From the NCBI GenBank assembly GCA_016938735.1, contig JAFGUB010000052.1, forward strand, positions 103,748 through 167,747: a stretch of DNA of 64,000 bases, read 5' to 3'. This stretch comes from Campylobacterales bacterium. Its GTDB lineage: Bacteria; Campylobacterota; Campylobacteria; Campylobacterales; Sulfurimonadaceae. Both the position numbers and the translations under genes were made by a program. Under the pieces are notes generated by a model that was given only the letters and a program-made list of their open reading frames with translations, ran no database searches and was not told where the DNA came from. Positions 17,101 to 26,370 of this stretch are shown here, piece by piece; the first letter of the stretch is position 1; each line of letters opens with the position of its first letter.

Positions 17101-18323
17101 AACTGCCCTACTACCGTTCGCTCTTTTTCAAGCTCAATCTCCTCTTTGCCATCGGCTTGGTACTGCTGAGCCTGCTCTTCTTACATGTAAAGCGCCATGA
17201 ACAGATGGAGCGCCATCGCCAAATCGCGCAGCGGGCCATGGAGCTCTCAAGGCTGCTCCACCACGGCTTCAAAACGCAAGAAGCAAATTGGACCCAAGAG
17301 GCACAAGAGGCGAACTTCGTCTGCATCCATGATACCCGCACACCGTGCAACGCCAGACCGCTCCATCTGCCGATGCTACGCCATCAGGAACAACGAGCTT
17401 TACATGTACTCACCGACAATGAAGGTACGATCTTTTATCGGTTTGAGCGCGGAGGCAGTGCGCTGCTCTTTGAAGACCGCAACGATTTTGATGCGTTTCG
17501 CCTCTCCAATCTTCTTTTTGTCGCTCTTTTTGCAGGGCTTTTGCTGCTCTATCTCACGATGCGTCAAAGCCTCCTGCCGTTGCGGACTTTGGCATCGCAG
17601 ATCAGGCGCTTTGCCGAGGGAGAGACGCAGATCAACACCCAGAGCCGCGGCAAAGACGAGATCGCCCTCATCTCCAACGAATTTCACGACGCCGTAGCGC
17701 GTATCAGGCAGCTCGAATCAACCCGCACCCTCTTTTGGCGCAACATCATGCACGAGCTCAAAACGCCGCTCACCAAAGGGAAACTCGCCCTCGCACTGCT
17801 GGATGAAAACCCCGACACCCTCTATCTCCACAAAGTATTTGAGCGTATGGACGCGCTGATCAACCAGATGGCACAGATCGAAAAACTCGACCATGCCGCT
17901 CTCTTTAAAAACGAAGCGGCGCTCGTTGCGCTCACTGAGCGCGCCATAGAGCGGCTCTACCTCGACACCCCCTCAGCGCTGCTGGATGTGCAGATTCCCC
18001 AAGCGCTGCACGTTAGGGTCGATGAGGAGCTCTTTATCAGTGCGCTGAGCAACCTCATTGACAACGCAATCAAGTACGCCGATACCTACCCCATCACCCT
18101 ACGCGCCGATCATGAGCGGCTCTACATCCGCAACGCCGCAGCACCGATGCGCCACGGTTTTGAAGCCAACAAAACCCCCTTTGTCGGCGAACATGCCAAA
18201 AGCGGTCTGGGTTTGGGATTATATATCGCTGAGGCTATCGCCCAAAAACACGGCTTCCGGCTCGAATACGCCTATGTCGAAGGGATGCATCAATTTTGTA
18301 TCGTTTGGGGAGAGCAGTGCTAG
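17097..18323 (+). CDS. Sensor histidine kinase
   Basis: A 408-residue inner-membrane kinase: TM1 about 11-29, periplasmic sensor about 30-135, TM2 about 138-155, HAMP to about 205, H-box with His219 (IMHELKTPL), N-box with Asn323 (NLIDNAIKYAD) and G-box (SGLGLGLY, 369-376). It partners the regulator encoded directly before it. Two palindrome-derived Leu-His-Val tripeptides are visible (17181 exact, 17400 near match). Its 3' end overlaps the convergent GIY-YIG gene by about 100 bases. Confidence 0.93.
   Translation: MKLPYYRSLFFKLNLLFAIGLVLLSLLFLHVKRHEQMERHRQIAQRAMELSRLLHHGFKTQEANWTQEAQEANFVCIHDTRTPCNARPLHLPMLRHQEQRALHVLTDNEGTIFYRFERGGSALLFEDRNDFDAFRLSNLLFVALFAGLLLLYLTMRQSLLPLRTLASQIRRFAEGETQINTQSRGKDEIALISNEFHDAVARIRQLESTRTLFWRNIMHELKTPLTKGKLALALLDENPDTLYLHKVFERMDALINQMAQIEKLDHAALFKNEAALVALTERAIERLYLDTPSALLDVQIPQALHVRVDEELFISALSNLIDNAIKYADTYPITLRADHERLYIRNAAAPMRHGFEANKTPFVGEHAKSGLGLGLYIAEAIAQKHGFRLEYAYVEGMHQFCIVWGEQC
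17181..17190. repeat. TTACATGTAA copy in histidine kinase gene
   Basis: Exact palindrome, read as Leu-His-Val at the end of TM1. Confidence 0.95.
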
Positions 18324-18560
18324 TTTTTGCGCACGGCTGAGCTTTTTGATCTGCCGCTCGCGCGAAAGTGCCCCGCTTTTATCGGGGCAAACTTCCGTAT
18401 ACACAAGCCGCACAGGACGGCGCGAACGGGTATATTTGGCTCCGCTTACACCGCCGTTGTGCGCTTTGAGCCGCGCCTTGACGTCACGCGCAATACCCGT
18501 ATAGAGCGTCGCATCACTACATTCAAGCATATAGACGACGTAAGGCTCCACCCTGCGCAC
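18219..18560 (-). CDS. GIY-YIG domain protein (UPF0213-like)
   Basis: A 113-residue single-domain GIY-YIG protein: YVVYMLECSDATLYTGIARD holds the two signature strands, followed by Arg and Glu positions as in the small YhbQ family. The core ends by about residue 88, and the extra 25 residues come from overlap with the kinase gene, so the stop may have drifted. The start is GTG at 18560, directly after the cytochrome stop, with no clear ribosome binding site. Confidence 0.75.
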   Translation of the reverse strand: MRRVEPYVVYMLECSDATLYTGIARDVKARLKAHNGGVSGAKYTRSRRPVRLVYTEVCPDKSGALSRERQIKKLSRAQKLALLSPNDTKLMHPFDIGVFEPEAVFLGDSLSDI

Positions 18561-18854
18561 TTATTTGATAATGTGATCAGCCAGCGCCGCAATATCCGCT
18601 TCGCTCAGAGCTTTGACCTGAGGCGCCATCAGATTTTTCATCGGCCCGCCGTAGCTGCCGTCTTGATACCCCTTCATCGATGCGATAAAGTCGGCTTTGG
18701 ACATATCTTTGATGATCTTACTTTTGCCAAGACCCGATTTTTCACCCGCAGCGCCGTGACAGACTGCGCATTTTTCATAGAGCGCAGAGGCATCTGCCAA
18801 CGCTACCGTCGTACTCAAAAGCAGTGCTGCTACTGTTACATGTAACCCTCTCAT
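18561..18854 (-). CDS. Small periplasmic cytochrome c (class I, c553-like)
   Basis: A 97-residue precursor with a signal peptide and a single haem site CAVCH near residue 31; the distal Met is probably in GGPMKNLMAP near 72. Length and motif fit the cytochrome c553 electron carriers of Campylobacterota. ATG at 18854 follows AAGGAG. The palindrome at 18836 lies inside the signal peptide as Leu-His-Val. Confidence 0.9.
   Translation of the reverse strand: MRGLHVTVAALLLSTTVALADASALYEKCAVCHGAAGEKSGLGKSKIIKDMSKADFIASMKGYQDGSYGGPMKNLMAPQVKALSEADIAALADHIIK
18836..18845. repeat. TTACATGTAA copy in cytochrome signal peptide
   Basis: Exact palindrome, read as Leu-His-Val (RGLHVTV), ten bases after the start codon. 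Confidence 0.95.
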
Positions 18855-18910
18855 TATGACTCCTTCTTAGTGCTAAATGAGAACTATTACAAGCTAAATC
18901 CGCCTAAAGA

Positions 18911-20284
18911 TCAGTAATAGATGCTCATCTCTTTAGGATAGCGGATCGTATAGCCGATGAGCACCTTGGTACGCTCATCGGGTGCAAGGGTCACCTCAAA
19001 TTCCAGCTTGCCCGTACGCGCGTCAAAGCGGTATTCTAGTGCTTTGCCCTCGATACTCGGCGCACGCAGCGCCACGACGATACGCTCATCACTTGAGACG
19101 GGGATACGTTCGCACACGGTGACACTACGGCTCTTGGTATCGCGGTTATGCAGATGCAGCTCAACGCCCTCCTCCTTTTGCAGATCCCCGCCAAAAAGCC
19201 CCTTTTGCTCAGAGAAATCGACCAGCCTCTTGCGCTCTGCCTCAATCTCATAAGCCACGGCGGTGTTGATCCGCAGCGTCGATGCTTCGCGTAGCATCCG
19301 CGCATGCTCAATCAAACGTCCTTTTTGACGCACCTTGATCGTCTCGCTCTCAAGTGGCTTGGGCAGCTCCAGCGTCACCGTCTCATACACCGCCTTGTCG
19401 CCATAAGCGTCCCAGCGCAGGCTCTGCGTGGGTGCCAGCGGTGTCTGCTCGATCTCAAAGCGCTGCGCCGCACCGTCGGATTCCAGCACCGTCTTGCCCA
19501 GCCGATACTGCCGCAAACGCTCCTGCGTCATCTGCGGCGCAGCGGGAGCGGGAGCCGCTTCCATCGCCATCACCGCCGTGCGTTTGAGCTTCTCGGGCGC
19601 ACCGTTTCGGATCACCTGCGGCGCAAAGGCGATCGGCGGGCGTAGGGTATCGGCCCTACGGTCATAGAGCCGAACCTCATCGACGATCAGATCGATACCC
19701 GAACGGTTGGTGAGCATCACATCATGAAAGAGCACCTTTGCATCCAGATCGAGCAGATAAACGCTCTCAAAACCCACACCTTTATCGATGATCAGCTCCA
19801 CCTCTGCGCCCGGAAGCACATCAAAAAAGAGCCCCTGCTCGGAGGTAGTGCGCTGCTGCAAGCGTGCTTGCGTCTCTTGAATCTGTAGGCTCAAAGCCGC
19901 GCGCTCCGTCGCGATCTGCGCCTTGTGCTGCGCGATGAAAGCCGCCTGTTCCATCAGCGTCTTGGGCTCGATCGCCCCTTGTGGCCGCTGCACGCTTAAG
20001 AGCGTCTCAAGCGCCGAGTACTCCTCTTCCAAGTGTACATCACGCCGCCGCAGCGCTTCAAGACGCAAAAGCTCCTTGCACGCCCCTTGCGCCTCTTCGC
20101 AAGCCGCCTCACGGTGCAGCATCAGCGCACCGTTCGCATCCATCGCACGCACCCCCTCAGCCAAGCCGATATAGGTCGATTCAGGCCGATAGCGGTAGCG
20201 GCTCTGATCTTGATACACCTCCAAATAGGCCGCTTGTAAGGCACAAGCAAAGCCCAAAAACACACCGACAAGACGCTCTAACAT
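18911..20284 (-). CDS. DUF4139-type secreted protein
   Basis: A 457-residue protein with a signal peptide (MLERLVGVFLGFACALQAAY). The middle contains coiled coil (about 95-165) and the C-terminal half is beta-rich (DAYGDKAVYETVTLELPKPL; HNRDTKSRSVTVCERIPVSS), as in the DUF4139 mucoidy-inhibitor-like family. Molecular function of the family is unknown. ATG at 20284 follows AAAGGAG. Divergent from cdsA. Confidence 0.7.
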   Translation of the reverse strand: MLERLVGVFLGFACALQAAYLEVYQDQSRYRYRPESTYIGLAEGVRAMDANGALMLHREAACEEAQGACKELLRLEALRRRDVHLEEEYSALETLLSVQRPQGAIEPKTLMEQAAFIAQHKAQIATERAALSLQIQETQARLQQRTTSEQGLFFDVLPGAEVELIIDKGVGFESVYLLDLDAKVLFHDVMLTNRSGIDLIVDEVRLYDRRADTLRPPIAFAPQVIRNGAPEKLKRTAVMAMEAAPAPAAPQMTQERLRQYRLGKTVLESDGAAQRFEIEQTPLAPTQSLRWDAYGDKAVYETVTLELPKPLESETIKVRQKGRLIEHARMLREASTLRINTAVAYEIEAERKRLVDFSEQKGLFGGDLQKEEGVELHLHNRDTKSRSVTVCERIPVSSDERIVVALRAPSIEGKALEYRFDARTGKLEFEVTLAPDERTKVLIGYTIRYPKEMSIYY

Positions 20285-20306
20285 GGCTACTCCTTTGATC
20301 GACCTT

Positions 20307-20316
20307 TTACATGTAA
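20307..20316. repeat. TTACATGTAA copy, intergenic
   Basis: Exact palindrome in the 69-base gap between the divergent DUF4139 gene and cdsA. Confidence 0.95.
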
Positions 20317-20353
20317 AGGGCTATAATGCCGTATTTTGACGTAAGGGACGATA

Positions 20354-21109
20354 ATGGATTGGCTAGGAGCGCACAAAGAGCGGGTGATGACCGGAGCCGC
20401 ACTGATGGCGGTGGCGCTGGTTGTGGGCTACATCGACAGTTTTTTTCTCACTTGGCTGTTGCTGGGCCTCATCTATATGTTTGCGTTTTACGAAGCCGCA
20501 GCACTCTTTGGCGCACGCAATAATGCCCTCTTCACCTACGCCGCCCTCATCTGGATCGTCGCCGCGTTTTACCCTTACGGCGACGATCTCTTCATTATCG
20601 CGGGCATCGTCTTTGCCTCCTTTGTAGCCTACCGCAACGACCACGACTGGAAAGATTTTCTCCCCTTCATCTACCCCACCGCCGGTATGCTCTTTATGCT
20701 CAGCCTCTACAAAGAGTACGGTATGATCGCCCTGCTGTGGCTGCTCATTACCGTCGCCGCCACTGACATCGGCGCCTACTTTGTAGGCAAGAAGTTCGGT
20801 GCAACCCCCTTTTGTTCCACCTCGCCCAAAAAGACCGTTGAAGGGGTGATCGGCGGCGTGCTGATCGCTACGCTGCTGGCCACGGGTGCCGGCGTGGGGA
20901 TCGTAAGCTTCGGTACCGCCCTCTTTATTTCGCTCGTCGTTGCCATCGCTTCAGTCTTTGGTGACCTCTTTGAAAGCTCGCTCAAACGCCAAGCCGGCGT
21001 TAAAGACAGCGGCTCGATTCTGCCGGGTCACGGCGGAGTCCTTGACCGTATGGACGGCTACCTCTTCGGTAGCGTCGTCATGGTGATCCTGCTGCGGGGT
21101 CTGGTTTGA
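20354..21109 (+). CDS. cdsA: Phosphatidate cytidylyltransferase
   Basis: A 251-residue polytopic membrane enzyme that makes CDP-diacylglycerol from phosphatidic acid and CTP, the branch point to all phospholipids. The family signature is complete: ESSLKRQAGVKDSGSILPGH, then GGVLDRMDG near the C-terminus. About seven membrane segments. The start follows AAGGGACGATA. The stop overlaps the TTG start of dxr. Confidence 0.95.
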   Translation: MDWLGAHKERVMTGAALMAVALVVGYIDSFFLTWLLLGLIYMFAFYEAAALFGARNNALFTYAALIWIVAAFYPYGDDLFIIAGIVFASFVAYRNDHDWKDFLPFIYPTAGMLFMLSLYKEYGMIALLWLLITVAATDIGAYFVGKKFGATPFCSTSPKKTVEGVIGGVLIATLLATGAGVGIVSFGTALFISLVVAIASVFGDLFESSLKRQAGVKDSGSILPGHGGVLDRMDGYLFGSVVMVILLRGLV

Positions 21110-22176
21110 TCCTACTGGGCTCCACCGGCTCAATCGGGGTCAATACCCTTGCCATCGCCGAACGCTTCGGCTTACATGTAGAGGTGCTCGGTGCCGGGCG
21201 CAATATCGAACTGCTCAACCGCCAGATCAAGCGCTTTAACCCCTCCATTGTTGTTATTCAAGAGGCCCGTGATCGCCCCATCGTCGATCATCCGCGTGTA
21301 CTGATCGGGCAAGAGGGGATCATGGAGGCGATCCGCGAAGCCAAAAGTGATCTGGTGATTAATGCCATTGTGGGCTTTGCGGGTCTGCGCGCCACCCTTG
21401 AAGCCCTTACATGTAAAAAAAGGGTCGCTCTTGCCAATAAAGAGTCTCTGGTGGTGGCAGGTGCTTTTTTGGATAGCTCCGACATCATCCCCATCGACAG
21501 CGAACACTTCGGTCTGTGGTATCTGCACGACATCACCCGCCCCATCGAGCGGATGCTCATCACCGCCAGCGGCGGCGCCTTTCGCGACTGGCCGCTGGAG
21601 CGCTTGCAACACGCTACACTCGCAGATGCCCTGCGCCACCCCAACTGGTCGATGGGGCGCAAAATCACCATCGACAGCGCCACGATGACCAACAAGCTCT
21701 TTGAGCTGCTTGAAGCACGCTGGCTCTTTGGCGAAGGTAATTTTGACGCCATCATCGAGACCCGCTCGCTCATCCACGCCCTCATCGACTACCGCGACGG
21801 CTCTACGACTGCTCACTTTGCCCGCGCCGATATGCAGTTGCCCATCGCCTTCGCACTGCTAGGCAGCGTACAAGAGCGCATCGTCGATCGTGTCGATCTG
21901 CTCGAGTGCGGCGGCCTTGAGTTTCGGGCAATCGATCCCGAGCGTTATCCCATCTGGTCGATCAAAGAAGATCTTCTGCGCCGTCCCAAACGCGGCGTAA
22001 TCGTCAATGCCGCCAACGAAGCGGCCATTGAGCGCTTTATCGCCGACGAGATCGGCTTTATGCAGATCGCCCGCTTGACGCTTGATGCCTATGCGCACTT
22101 CGACGTTGAAGCCTCGGAAGTCGATGCCCTCTTCGCACTCGATGAAGAGGTACGCCGCTGGGTGAAGGAGCGCTAA
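21106..22176 (+). CDS. dxr: 1-deoxy-D-xylulose 5-phosphate reductoisomerase
   Basis: A 356-residue enzyme of the MEP isoprenoid pathway. The NADPH site GSTGSIGVNTL is at the N-terminus, the ANKESLV block near residue 109, and the metal/substrate motifs in PIDSEHFGLW, TASGGAFRDW, NWSMGRKITIDSATM and NKLFELLEARWLF. TTG start at 21106 overlaps the cdsA stop. Two palindromes fall inside: an exact one (21407, Thr-Cys-Lys just before ANKES) and a near match (21172, Leu-His-Val). Confidence 0.96.
   Translation: MILLGSTGSIGVNTLAIAERFGLHVEVLGAGRNIELLNRQIKRFNPSIVVIQEARDRPIVDHPRVLIGQEGIMEAIREAKSDLVINAIVGFAGLRATLEALTCKKRVALANKESLVVAGAFLDSSDIIPIDSEHFGLWYLHDITRPIERMLITASGGAFRDWPLERLQHATLADALRHPNWSMGRKITIDSATMTNKLFELLEARWLFGEGNFDAIIETRSLIHALIDYRDGSTTAHFARADMQLPIAFALLGSVQERIVDRVDLLECGGLEFRAIDPERYPIWSIKEDLLRRPKRGVIVNAANEAAIERFIADEIGFMQIARLTLDAYAHFDVEASEVDALFALDEEVRRWVKER
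21407..21416. repeat. TTACATGTAA copy in dxr
   Basis: Exact palindrome, read as Thr-Cys-Lys; it replaces a variable position right before the conserved ANKES motif, with no insertion relative to the usual spacing. Confidence 0.95.
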
Positions 22177-22818
22177 ATGGGCTTTTTGAGCTACTTTTTT
22201 GACTATTTTTGGCTCTGGATCGCCCTGCTGGTTTTGGTCGTCATCTATTTGCAAGTGCGCCGACAGGCCCGCTTAAAACAACTGCACGCCTTTGAGCTTC
22301 CCAAAGGGGTGCGTAGCCGTTTTGCGGCCCAACACCCCGAACTCAGCAGCGCCCAGATCGCTCAGGTCAAAGAGGCGCTCGGAGATTTTTTTGAGTGCTG
22401 CTTTAAAGCCGGCAAACGTCCGGTCTCTATGCCCTCGCAGGTCGTTGATGATCTGTGGCACCACTTTATTCTCTTCACCAGAGCCTACAGCGATTTTTCG
22501 CAGCGCACCTTTGGACGCTATCTGCACCACACCCCGGCCGAAGCGATGTCTTCACCGACCCAAGCGAGTGAAGGGATCAAGCGTGCGTGGCGTCTGACAT
22601 GCCTTAAAGAGGGTATCGATCCCAACGCACCAAGCAAGCTTCCTCTGCTCTTTGCCATCGACGCGCTGCTTCAGATTCCTGGCGGCTTTTATTACACGCT
22701 GGACTGCTCCAAAGGTGCGCCCAACACCTACTGCGCCGGCGGTATCGGCTGCGGCAGTGGGTGTGCGAGTTGCGGCAGCGGCGGCGATGGGGGCGGCAGT
22801 GGCTGCGGAGGAGACTAA
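22177..22818 (+). CDS. Membrane-anchored protein with Gly/Cys-rich tail
   Basis: A 213-residue protein. TM segment at about 5-27, then a soluble helical region with a conserved-looking VVDDLWHHFILFTRAYSDFS block similar to glycine-rich-domain proteins, and a C-terminal stretch of about 30 residues almost purely Gly, Cys and Ser with six cysteines. It starts right after dxr (stop and start adjacent) and its stop overlaps the next ATG (TAATG). Function unknown; the tail could bind metal. Confidence 0.75.
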   Translation: MGFLSYFFDYFWLWIALLVLVVIYLQVRRQARLKQLHAFELPKGVRSRFAAQHPELSSAQIAQVKEALGDFFECCFKAGKRPVSMPSQVVDDLWHHFILFTRAYSDFSQRTFGRYLHHTPAEAMSSPTQASEGIKRAWRLTCLKEGIDPNAPSKLPLLFAIDALLQIPGGFYYTLDCSKGAPNTYCAGGIGCGSGCASCGSGGDGGGSGCGGD

Positions 22819-23369
22819 TGCGTAAGGTTTTAATCCTTCACGGCTGGCACGCATCGCCTCCGCCGCATTGGCAAGACTGGCTTGCGCGGGAGCTGGTATC
22901 GCGCGGCGTAATCGTCGCGTTTGTGCAGCTGAGCAACCCGATGAACCCATCGCTAGCGCTTTGGCTACGCGAGGCCGCAGAGGCACTCGCAGCGCTCCGC
23001 CCCGATACGGTTGTCTGCCATTCGCTGGGCAATGTGCTGTGGTGGCATCTGTGCCATACGCAACGTGCGTTACATGTAGAGAGCTTATTGATGGTTGCGC
23101 CGCCGAGAGATTTGAGCGATTATGAAGCGGTTGCGGAGTTTTTTCCGGTTGCGTTGCCGCAGGAGCTCTATGCTACGGAGTCGTTGTTGGTCACATCAGA
23201 GGATGATCCCTATCTGAACAAAGCGGAAGCACTCCGTTTTGCTCGAGCACTTGGCGTTAAGCATATTTCGTTCCAAAATATGGGGCATATCAACGCCGCA
23301 AGCGGATACGGGCCGTGGCCATGGATGTTGGAGCAGGTGATGGCGCAAGGAGGGCACCGTGATTCTTAG
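22818..23369 (+). CDS. RBBP9/YdeN-type serine hydrolase
   Basis: A 183-residue alpha/beta-hydrolase: strand [20 protein letters not shown], nucleophile Ser in VCHSLGN near residue 76, Asp in SEDDPY near 135 and His in [14 protein letters not shown] near 161. This is the pattern of the DUF1234/RBBP9 family of small hydrolases with unknown natural substrate. Coupled to the gene before (TAATG) and overlapping tsaD by eleven bases. Confidence 0.9.
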   Translation: MRKVLILHGWHASPPPHWQDWLARELVSRGVIVAFVQLSNPMNPSLALWLREAAEALAALRPDTVVCHSLGNVLWWHLCHTQRALHVESLLMVAPPRDLSDYEAVAEFFPVALPQELYATESLLVTSEDDPYLNKAEALRFARALGVKHISFQNMGHINAASGYGPWPWMLEQVMAQGGHRDS

Positions 23370-24336
23370 CATCGAAAGCAGTTGCGACGACAGCTCCATC
23401 GCCATCACCGAGATCGCCACCAAGAAGCTCCTCTTTCATCAAAAGATCTCCCAAGAGCAGCAGCACGCCCATTATGGCGGCGTTGTGCCGGAATTGGCGT
23501 CGCGCCTGCATGCCGAAGCGCTGCCGCGCATTCTTGAGCAGTGCCGCCCCTATTTTGCGCAGCTAAAAGCTGTTGCCGTCACCAGCGAGCCGGGTCTGTC
23601 CGTCACCCTTATCGAAGGGGTCACGATGGCCAAGGCGCTCTGCATGGCGCTGCAGATCCCGCTCATCGGCGTCAACCACCTCAAAGGGCATATCTATTCG
23701 CTCTTCATTGAACGCGAAAGCTGCTTCCCGCTCACCGTTTTGCTCGTCTCCGGCGGTCATACCCAACTCATTGAAGCCAAGAGCCTGGATGAGATGGAGG
23801 TGGTGGCTTCAACGATGGATGACAGCTTCGGCGAGAGCTTTGATAAAGCGGCCAAAATGATGCAACTGGGCTACCCGGGGGGACCCATCATCGAATCGCT
23901 TGCACGTAGCGGCGATGCGAAACGCTACAGCCTTCCACTGCCGCTTAAGCAACACTCATCCATCGCTTTTAGTTACTCGGGGCTCAAAAACGCGGTGCGC
24001 CTCTTGATAGACTCAGCCGATCAAGAGGAGTACCCACATATCGCCGCCTCATTTCAAAGCGCCGCTACCGAACATCTCATTCATCAGCTTAAACGTTACT
24101 TTAAGAAACATCCACCGAAAACTTTTGCGATTGTCGGGGGAGCAAGTGCGAACCTTCATTTACGTAATCGCGTTACTGAAGTACTCACTCCCTACAAAGC
24201 CGAACTCCTCCTCACGCCTCTATTCTATTGCTCAGATAACGCCGCAATGATCGGTCGTATCGCAGTTGAGCTCTACCTGTGTCAGCGCTTTACGCCAATT
24301 AACTCTTTACATGTAAGTCCACGTTCGAAACTTTAA
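23359..24336 (+). CDS. tsaD: tRNA N6-adenosine threonylcarbamoyltransferase
   Basis: A 325-residue Kae1/TsaD protein that transfers threonylcarbamoyl to A37 of ANN-reading tRNAs. Metal-binding histidines lie in residues 108-112 region ([11 protein letters not shown]); ATP-site blocks are [22 protein letters not shown] and [13 protein letters not shown] start at 23359 inside the preceding gene. The C-terminal end contains a palindrome read as Leu-His-Val (24307). Confidence 0.96.
   Translation: MILSIESSCDDSSIAITEIATKKLLFHQKISQEQQHAHYGGVVPELASRLHAEALPRILEQCRPYFAQLKAVAVTSEPGLSVTLIEGVTMAKALCMALQIPLIGVNHLKGHIYSLFIERESCFPLTVLLVSGGHTQLIEAKSLDEMEVVASTMDDSFGESFDKAAKMMQLGYPGGPIIESLARSGDAKRYSLPLPLKQHSSIAFSYSGLKNAVRLLIDSADQEEYPHIAASFQSAATEHLIHQLKRYFKKHPPKTFAIVGGASANLHLRNRVTEVLTPYKAELLLTPLFYCSDNAAMIGRIAVELYLCQRFTPINSLHVSPRSKL
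24307..24316. repeat. TTACATGTAA copy at the tsaD 3' end
   Basis: Exact palindrome, read as Leu-His-Val in the last ten codons (SLHVSPR). Confidence 0.95.
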
Positions 24337-24428
24337 AATTAGCTTATATCAATACCACATAACCCTAACTAAGACAAAAATTATCCGATATAAGTACAAT
24401 GCTGGCATACCAATTCAGGAGTACAAAC

Positions 24429-24935
24429 ATGGCAACAACAATGCTCAAAGGCAACACGGTCAATCTGGCTGGAAAAGCAGTCAACGTAGGTGATAAAGCC
24501 CCGGAAGTTACAGTTGTCAATTCAGCAGGTCTTGCCGATGTCGTCGTAGGCGGCGCTCAAGGCGTGAAACAACTGATCATCGTAGTCCCTTCACTCGACA
24601 CAGCTGTATGCGCAACCGAAACACGCAACTTCAACCAAAAAGCTTCTGAAATCGAAGGCGTCAAAACTACTGTCGTCTCTATGGACCTTCCATTCGCTTC
24701 AGGCCGCTTCTGCTCAGCTGAGGGAATCGACAAACTGACCGTTGCTTCAGACTTCCGCAACAAAGATTTCGCAAACAACTACGGCGTATTGATCGCTGAC
24801 GGCGCACTTCGCGGTGTTACCTGCCGTGCTATTTTTGTTGTTGATGCCAACGGTGTCGTCACATACAAAGAGATCGTACCTGAGATCACAGCCGAGCCTG
24901 ATTACGAAGCAGCACTTAACGCCGCAAAAGCGTAA
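24429..24935 (+). CDS. tpx: Thiol peroxidase
   Basis: A 168-residue atypical 2-Cys peroxiredoxin that reduces peroxides with thioredoxin. The peroxidatic Cys is in SLDTAVCATETR and the resolving Cys in SGRFCSAEG. ATG at 24429 follows CAGGAG; an earlier in-frame ATG at 24399 would add ten residues foreign to the family. Codon choice is noticeably more uniform than in its neighbours, as in highly expressed genes. Confidence 0.96.
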   Translation: MATTMLKGNTVNLAGKAVNVGDKAPEVTVVNSAGLADVVVGGAQGVKQLIIVVPSLDTAVCATETRNFNQKASEIEGVKTTVVSMDLPFASGRFCSAEGIDKLTVASDFRNKDFANNYGVLIADGALRGVTCRAIFVVDANGVVTYKEIVPEITAEPDYEAALNAAKA

Positions 24936-24947
24936 GTCCTACACCCC

Positions 24948-24980
24948 GACGAAAGCAACGCTTTCGTCACCTCCTCTTTT
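24948..24980 (+). terminator. Rho-independent terminator after tpx
   Basis: A 9-bp perfect stem (GACGAAAGC, loop AAC, GCTTTCGTC) at 24948-24968 followed by ACCTCCTCTTTTT. Confidence 0.75.
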
Positions 24981-25023
24981 TAACCCCATCTTTGCTATAG
25001 TCCTCCTTCACACAAGGAGATTC

Positions 25024-25716
25024 ATGAAAAAGCTTATTTTATCTTTGATCGTATCGGTTGCGTTTGTGCAAGCGGATTTTGTACGCGCGGAAGTGGGCGG
25101 CGGTATCTGGTCGCATTCGGTGAGCGGAACCCTTGGCAATAATCCGCATGTCGATCTCGATAAAAACATGGGCATAGACGCCGCGAAGCCTCTCTATTTA
25201 TGGGGATTTATCAAGCACCCTTTACCCCTCATACCCAACATTCGGCTCGAATATCTCAATCTCTCCGAAACCTCAGAACAGCCAAAGCACGAACTCAGCT
25301 GCGAACAGATAGATCTATTGCTGTACTACAACCTACTTGACAATTTGCTGTGGTTGACGTGGGATGTTGGAGCTGGCGTGAAACAGGTGCGTAATAAGTA
25401 CATCTTTGTCGGCACTAGTGAGCAAGAACGCTCACTGCTACCGCTGCTGTATACACGCATCCGCGCTGAAGTACCGGCTAGCGGATTCTCTGTCGAAGGC
25501 GAAATACACTACAGCAACCTAGATCAAAACAAACTGACCGACGGTCGCATCAAAATCGACTACACGTTTGATCTGATACCGATGGTACAACCAGCGCTAG
25601 AGATAGGTTATCGGGTTCAACACCTCACCCTTAAAGACGGCTACCTTAACTCGATGGATATTCAGAGTGATTGGACTTTTTCTGGACCCTATATCGGTGC
25701 CATGCTGCGCTTTTAG
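25024..25716 (+). CDS. TIGR04219-type outer-membrane beta-barrel protein
   Basis: A 230-residue precursor with a signal peptide (MKKLILSLIVSVAFVQA), then EVGGGIWSHSVSGTLG, the start of the TIGR04219 outer-membrane family, alternating amphipathic strands, and a terminal aromatic residue (GAMLRF) as in outer-membrane proteins. ATG at 25024 follows AAGGAGATTC; a longer frame from 24814 overlaps tpx and is spurious. Convergent with the next gene, overlapping by four bases. Confidence 0.8.
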   Translation: MKKLILSLIVSVAFVQADFVRAEVGGGIWSHSVSGTLGNNPHVDLDKNMGIDAAKPLYLWGFIKHPLPLIPNIRLEYLNLSETSEQPKHELSCEQIDLLLYYNLLDNLLWLTWDVGAGVKQVRNKYIFVGTSEQERSLLPLLYTRIRAEVPASGFSVEGEIHYSNLDQNKLTDGRIKIDYTFDLIPMVQPALEIGYRVQHLTLKDGYLNSMDIQSDWTFSGPYIGAMLRF

Positions 25717-26327
25717 AGAATCGTGATACGCACCCCGCTCGAATTGGGCTCAAGCGAATAGCGATAGCGCCCGTCCAGTGTCACCACGGCGCGGTAGAAC
25801 CCTTTGTGATTACCAAACCGCACCTGCATGAACGGAAGGGTACTTAACGTTTTTTCATAGCTAAGAAAATCCGCTTCTCGCTCAAAGTCAAGCACAATTC
25901 GGTGGGGTGAAACCATCAAAAAATGGCGAATAAGCCGATCCTTAGTCACAATCTCCAAGCCGTTTGGGCTTACATGTAAGGTGATAGTCTGAAAATTGAC
26001 CGTCTCTTTTGAAGCAGTTTTGATCGGTGCGGGGTCGGTTGCAGGTACATAAGACTGCGAGATAAAAAGCGGCAGATGCCAATCGATGCTCTGCTGCACC
26101 TGTAGTTTTTGCGTCTCTAAAGTACCGTCAAGGTTCTTATAGGTAATGCTTACCTCTTCAAGCACTCTTGCTTGATCCGGAAAACTCATCGCAACCCGTT
26201 TTAGCGGAGGATAAGCGGCAATGACATTAGCAGTCGTTTGCGGCACATCAACAGATTCTGAAGCGAAAAAAGGATTTTCTCTGGCCTGAAGCCCTAGGGA
26301 TAACAGCAGTAACAACAGATGTCTCAC
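25713..26327 (-). CDS. AMIN-domain exported protein
   Basis: A 204-residue protein with a signal sequence (VRHLLLLLLSLGLQA) and a C-terminal AMIN-like beta domain (SPHRIVLDFEREADFLSYEK; MQVRFGNHKGFYRAVVTLDG), which in other proteins targets cell-wall amidases and secretins to peptidoglycan. No catalytic domain. GTG at 26327 with GGAG five bases before is preferred to an ATG at 26396 that reaches into the upstream gene. Contains a palindrome (25970, Leu-His-Val). Confidence 0.78.
   Translation of the reverse strand: MRHLLLLLLSLGLQARENPFFASESVDVPQTTANVIAAYPPLKRVAMSFPDQARVLEEVSITYKNLDGTLETQKLQVQQSIDWHLPLFISQSYVPATDPAPIKTASKETVNFQTITLHVSPNGLEIVTKDRLIRHFLMVSPHRIVLDFEREADFLSYEKTLSTLPFMQVRFGNHKGFYRAVVTLDGRYRYSLEPNSSGVRITIL
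25970..25979. repeat. TTACATGTAA copy in AMIN-protein gene
   Basis: Exact palindrome, read as Leu-His-Val (TLHVSPN). Confidence 0.95.
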
Positions 26328-26370
26328 ATGTGCTCCAGGCTTGATATCATGAGACACGATTATAGCAAGT

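Noticed and set aside
24814..25023. N-terminal extension of the TIGR04219-type protein
   Set aside because: It overlaps tpx and the terminator; the signal peptide and ribosome binding site place the start at 25024.
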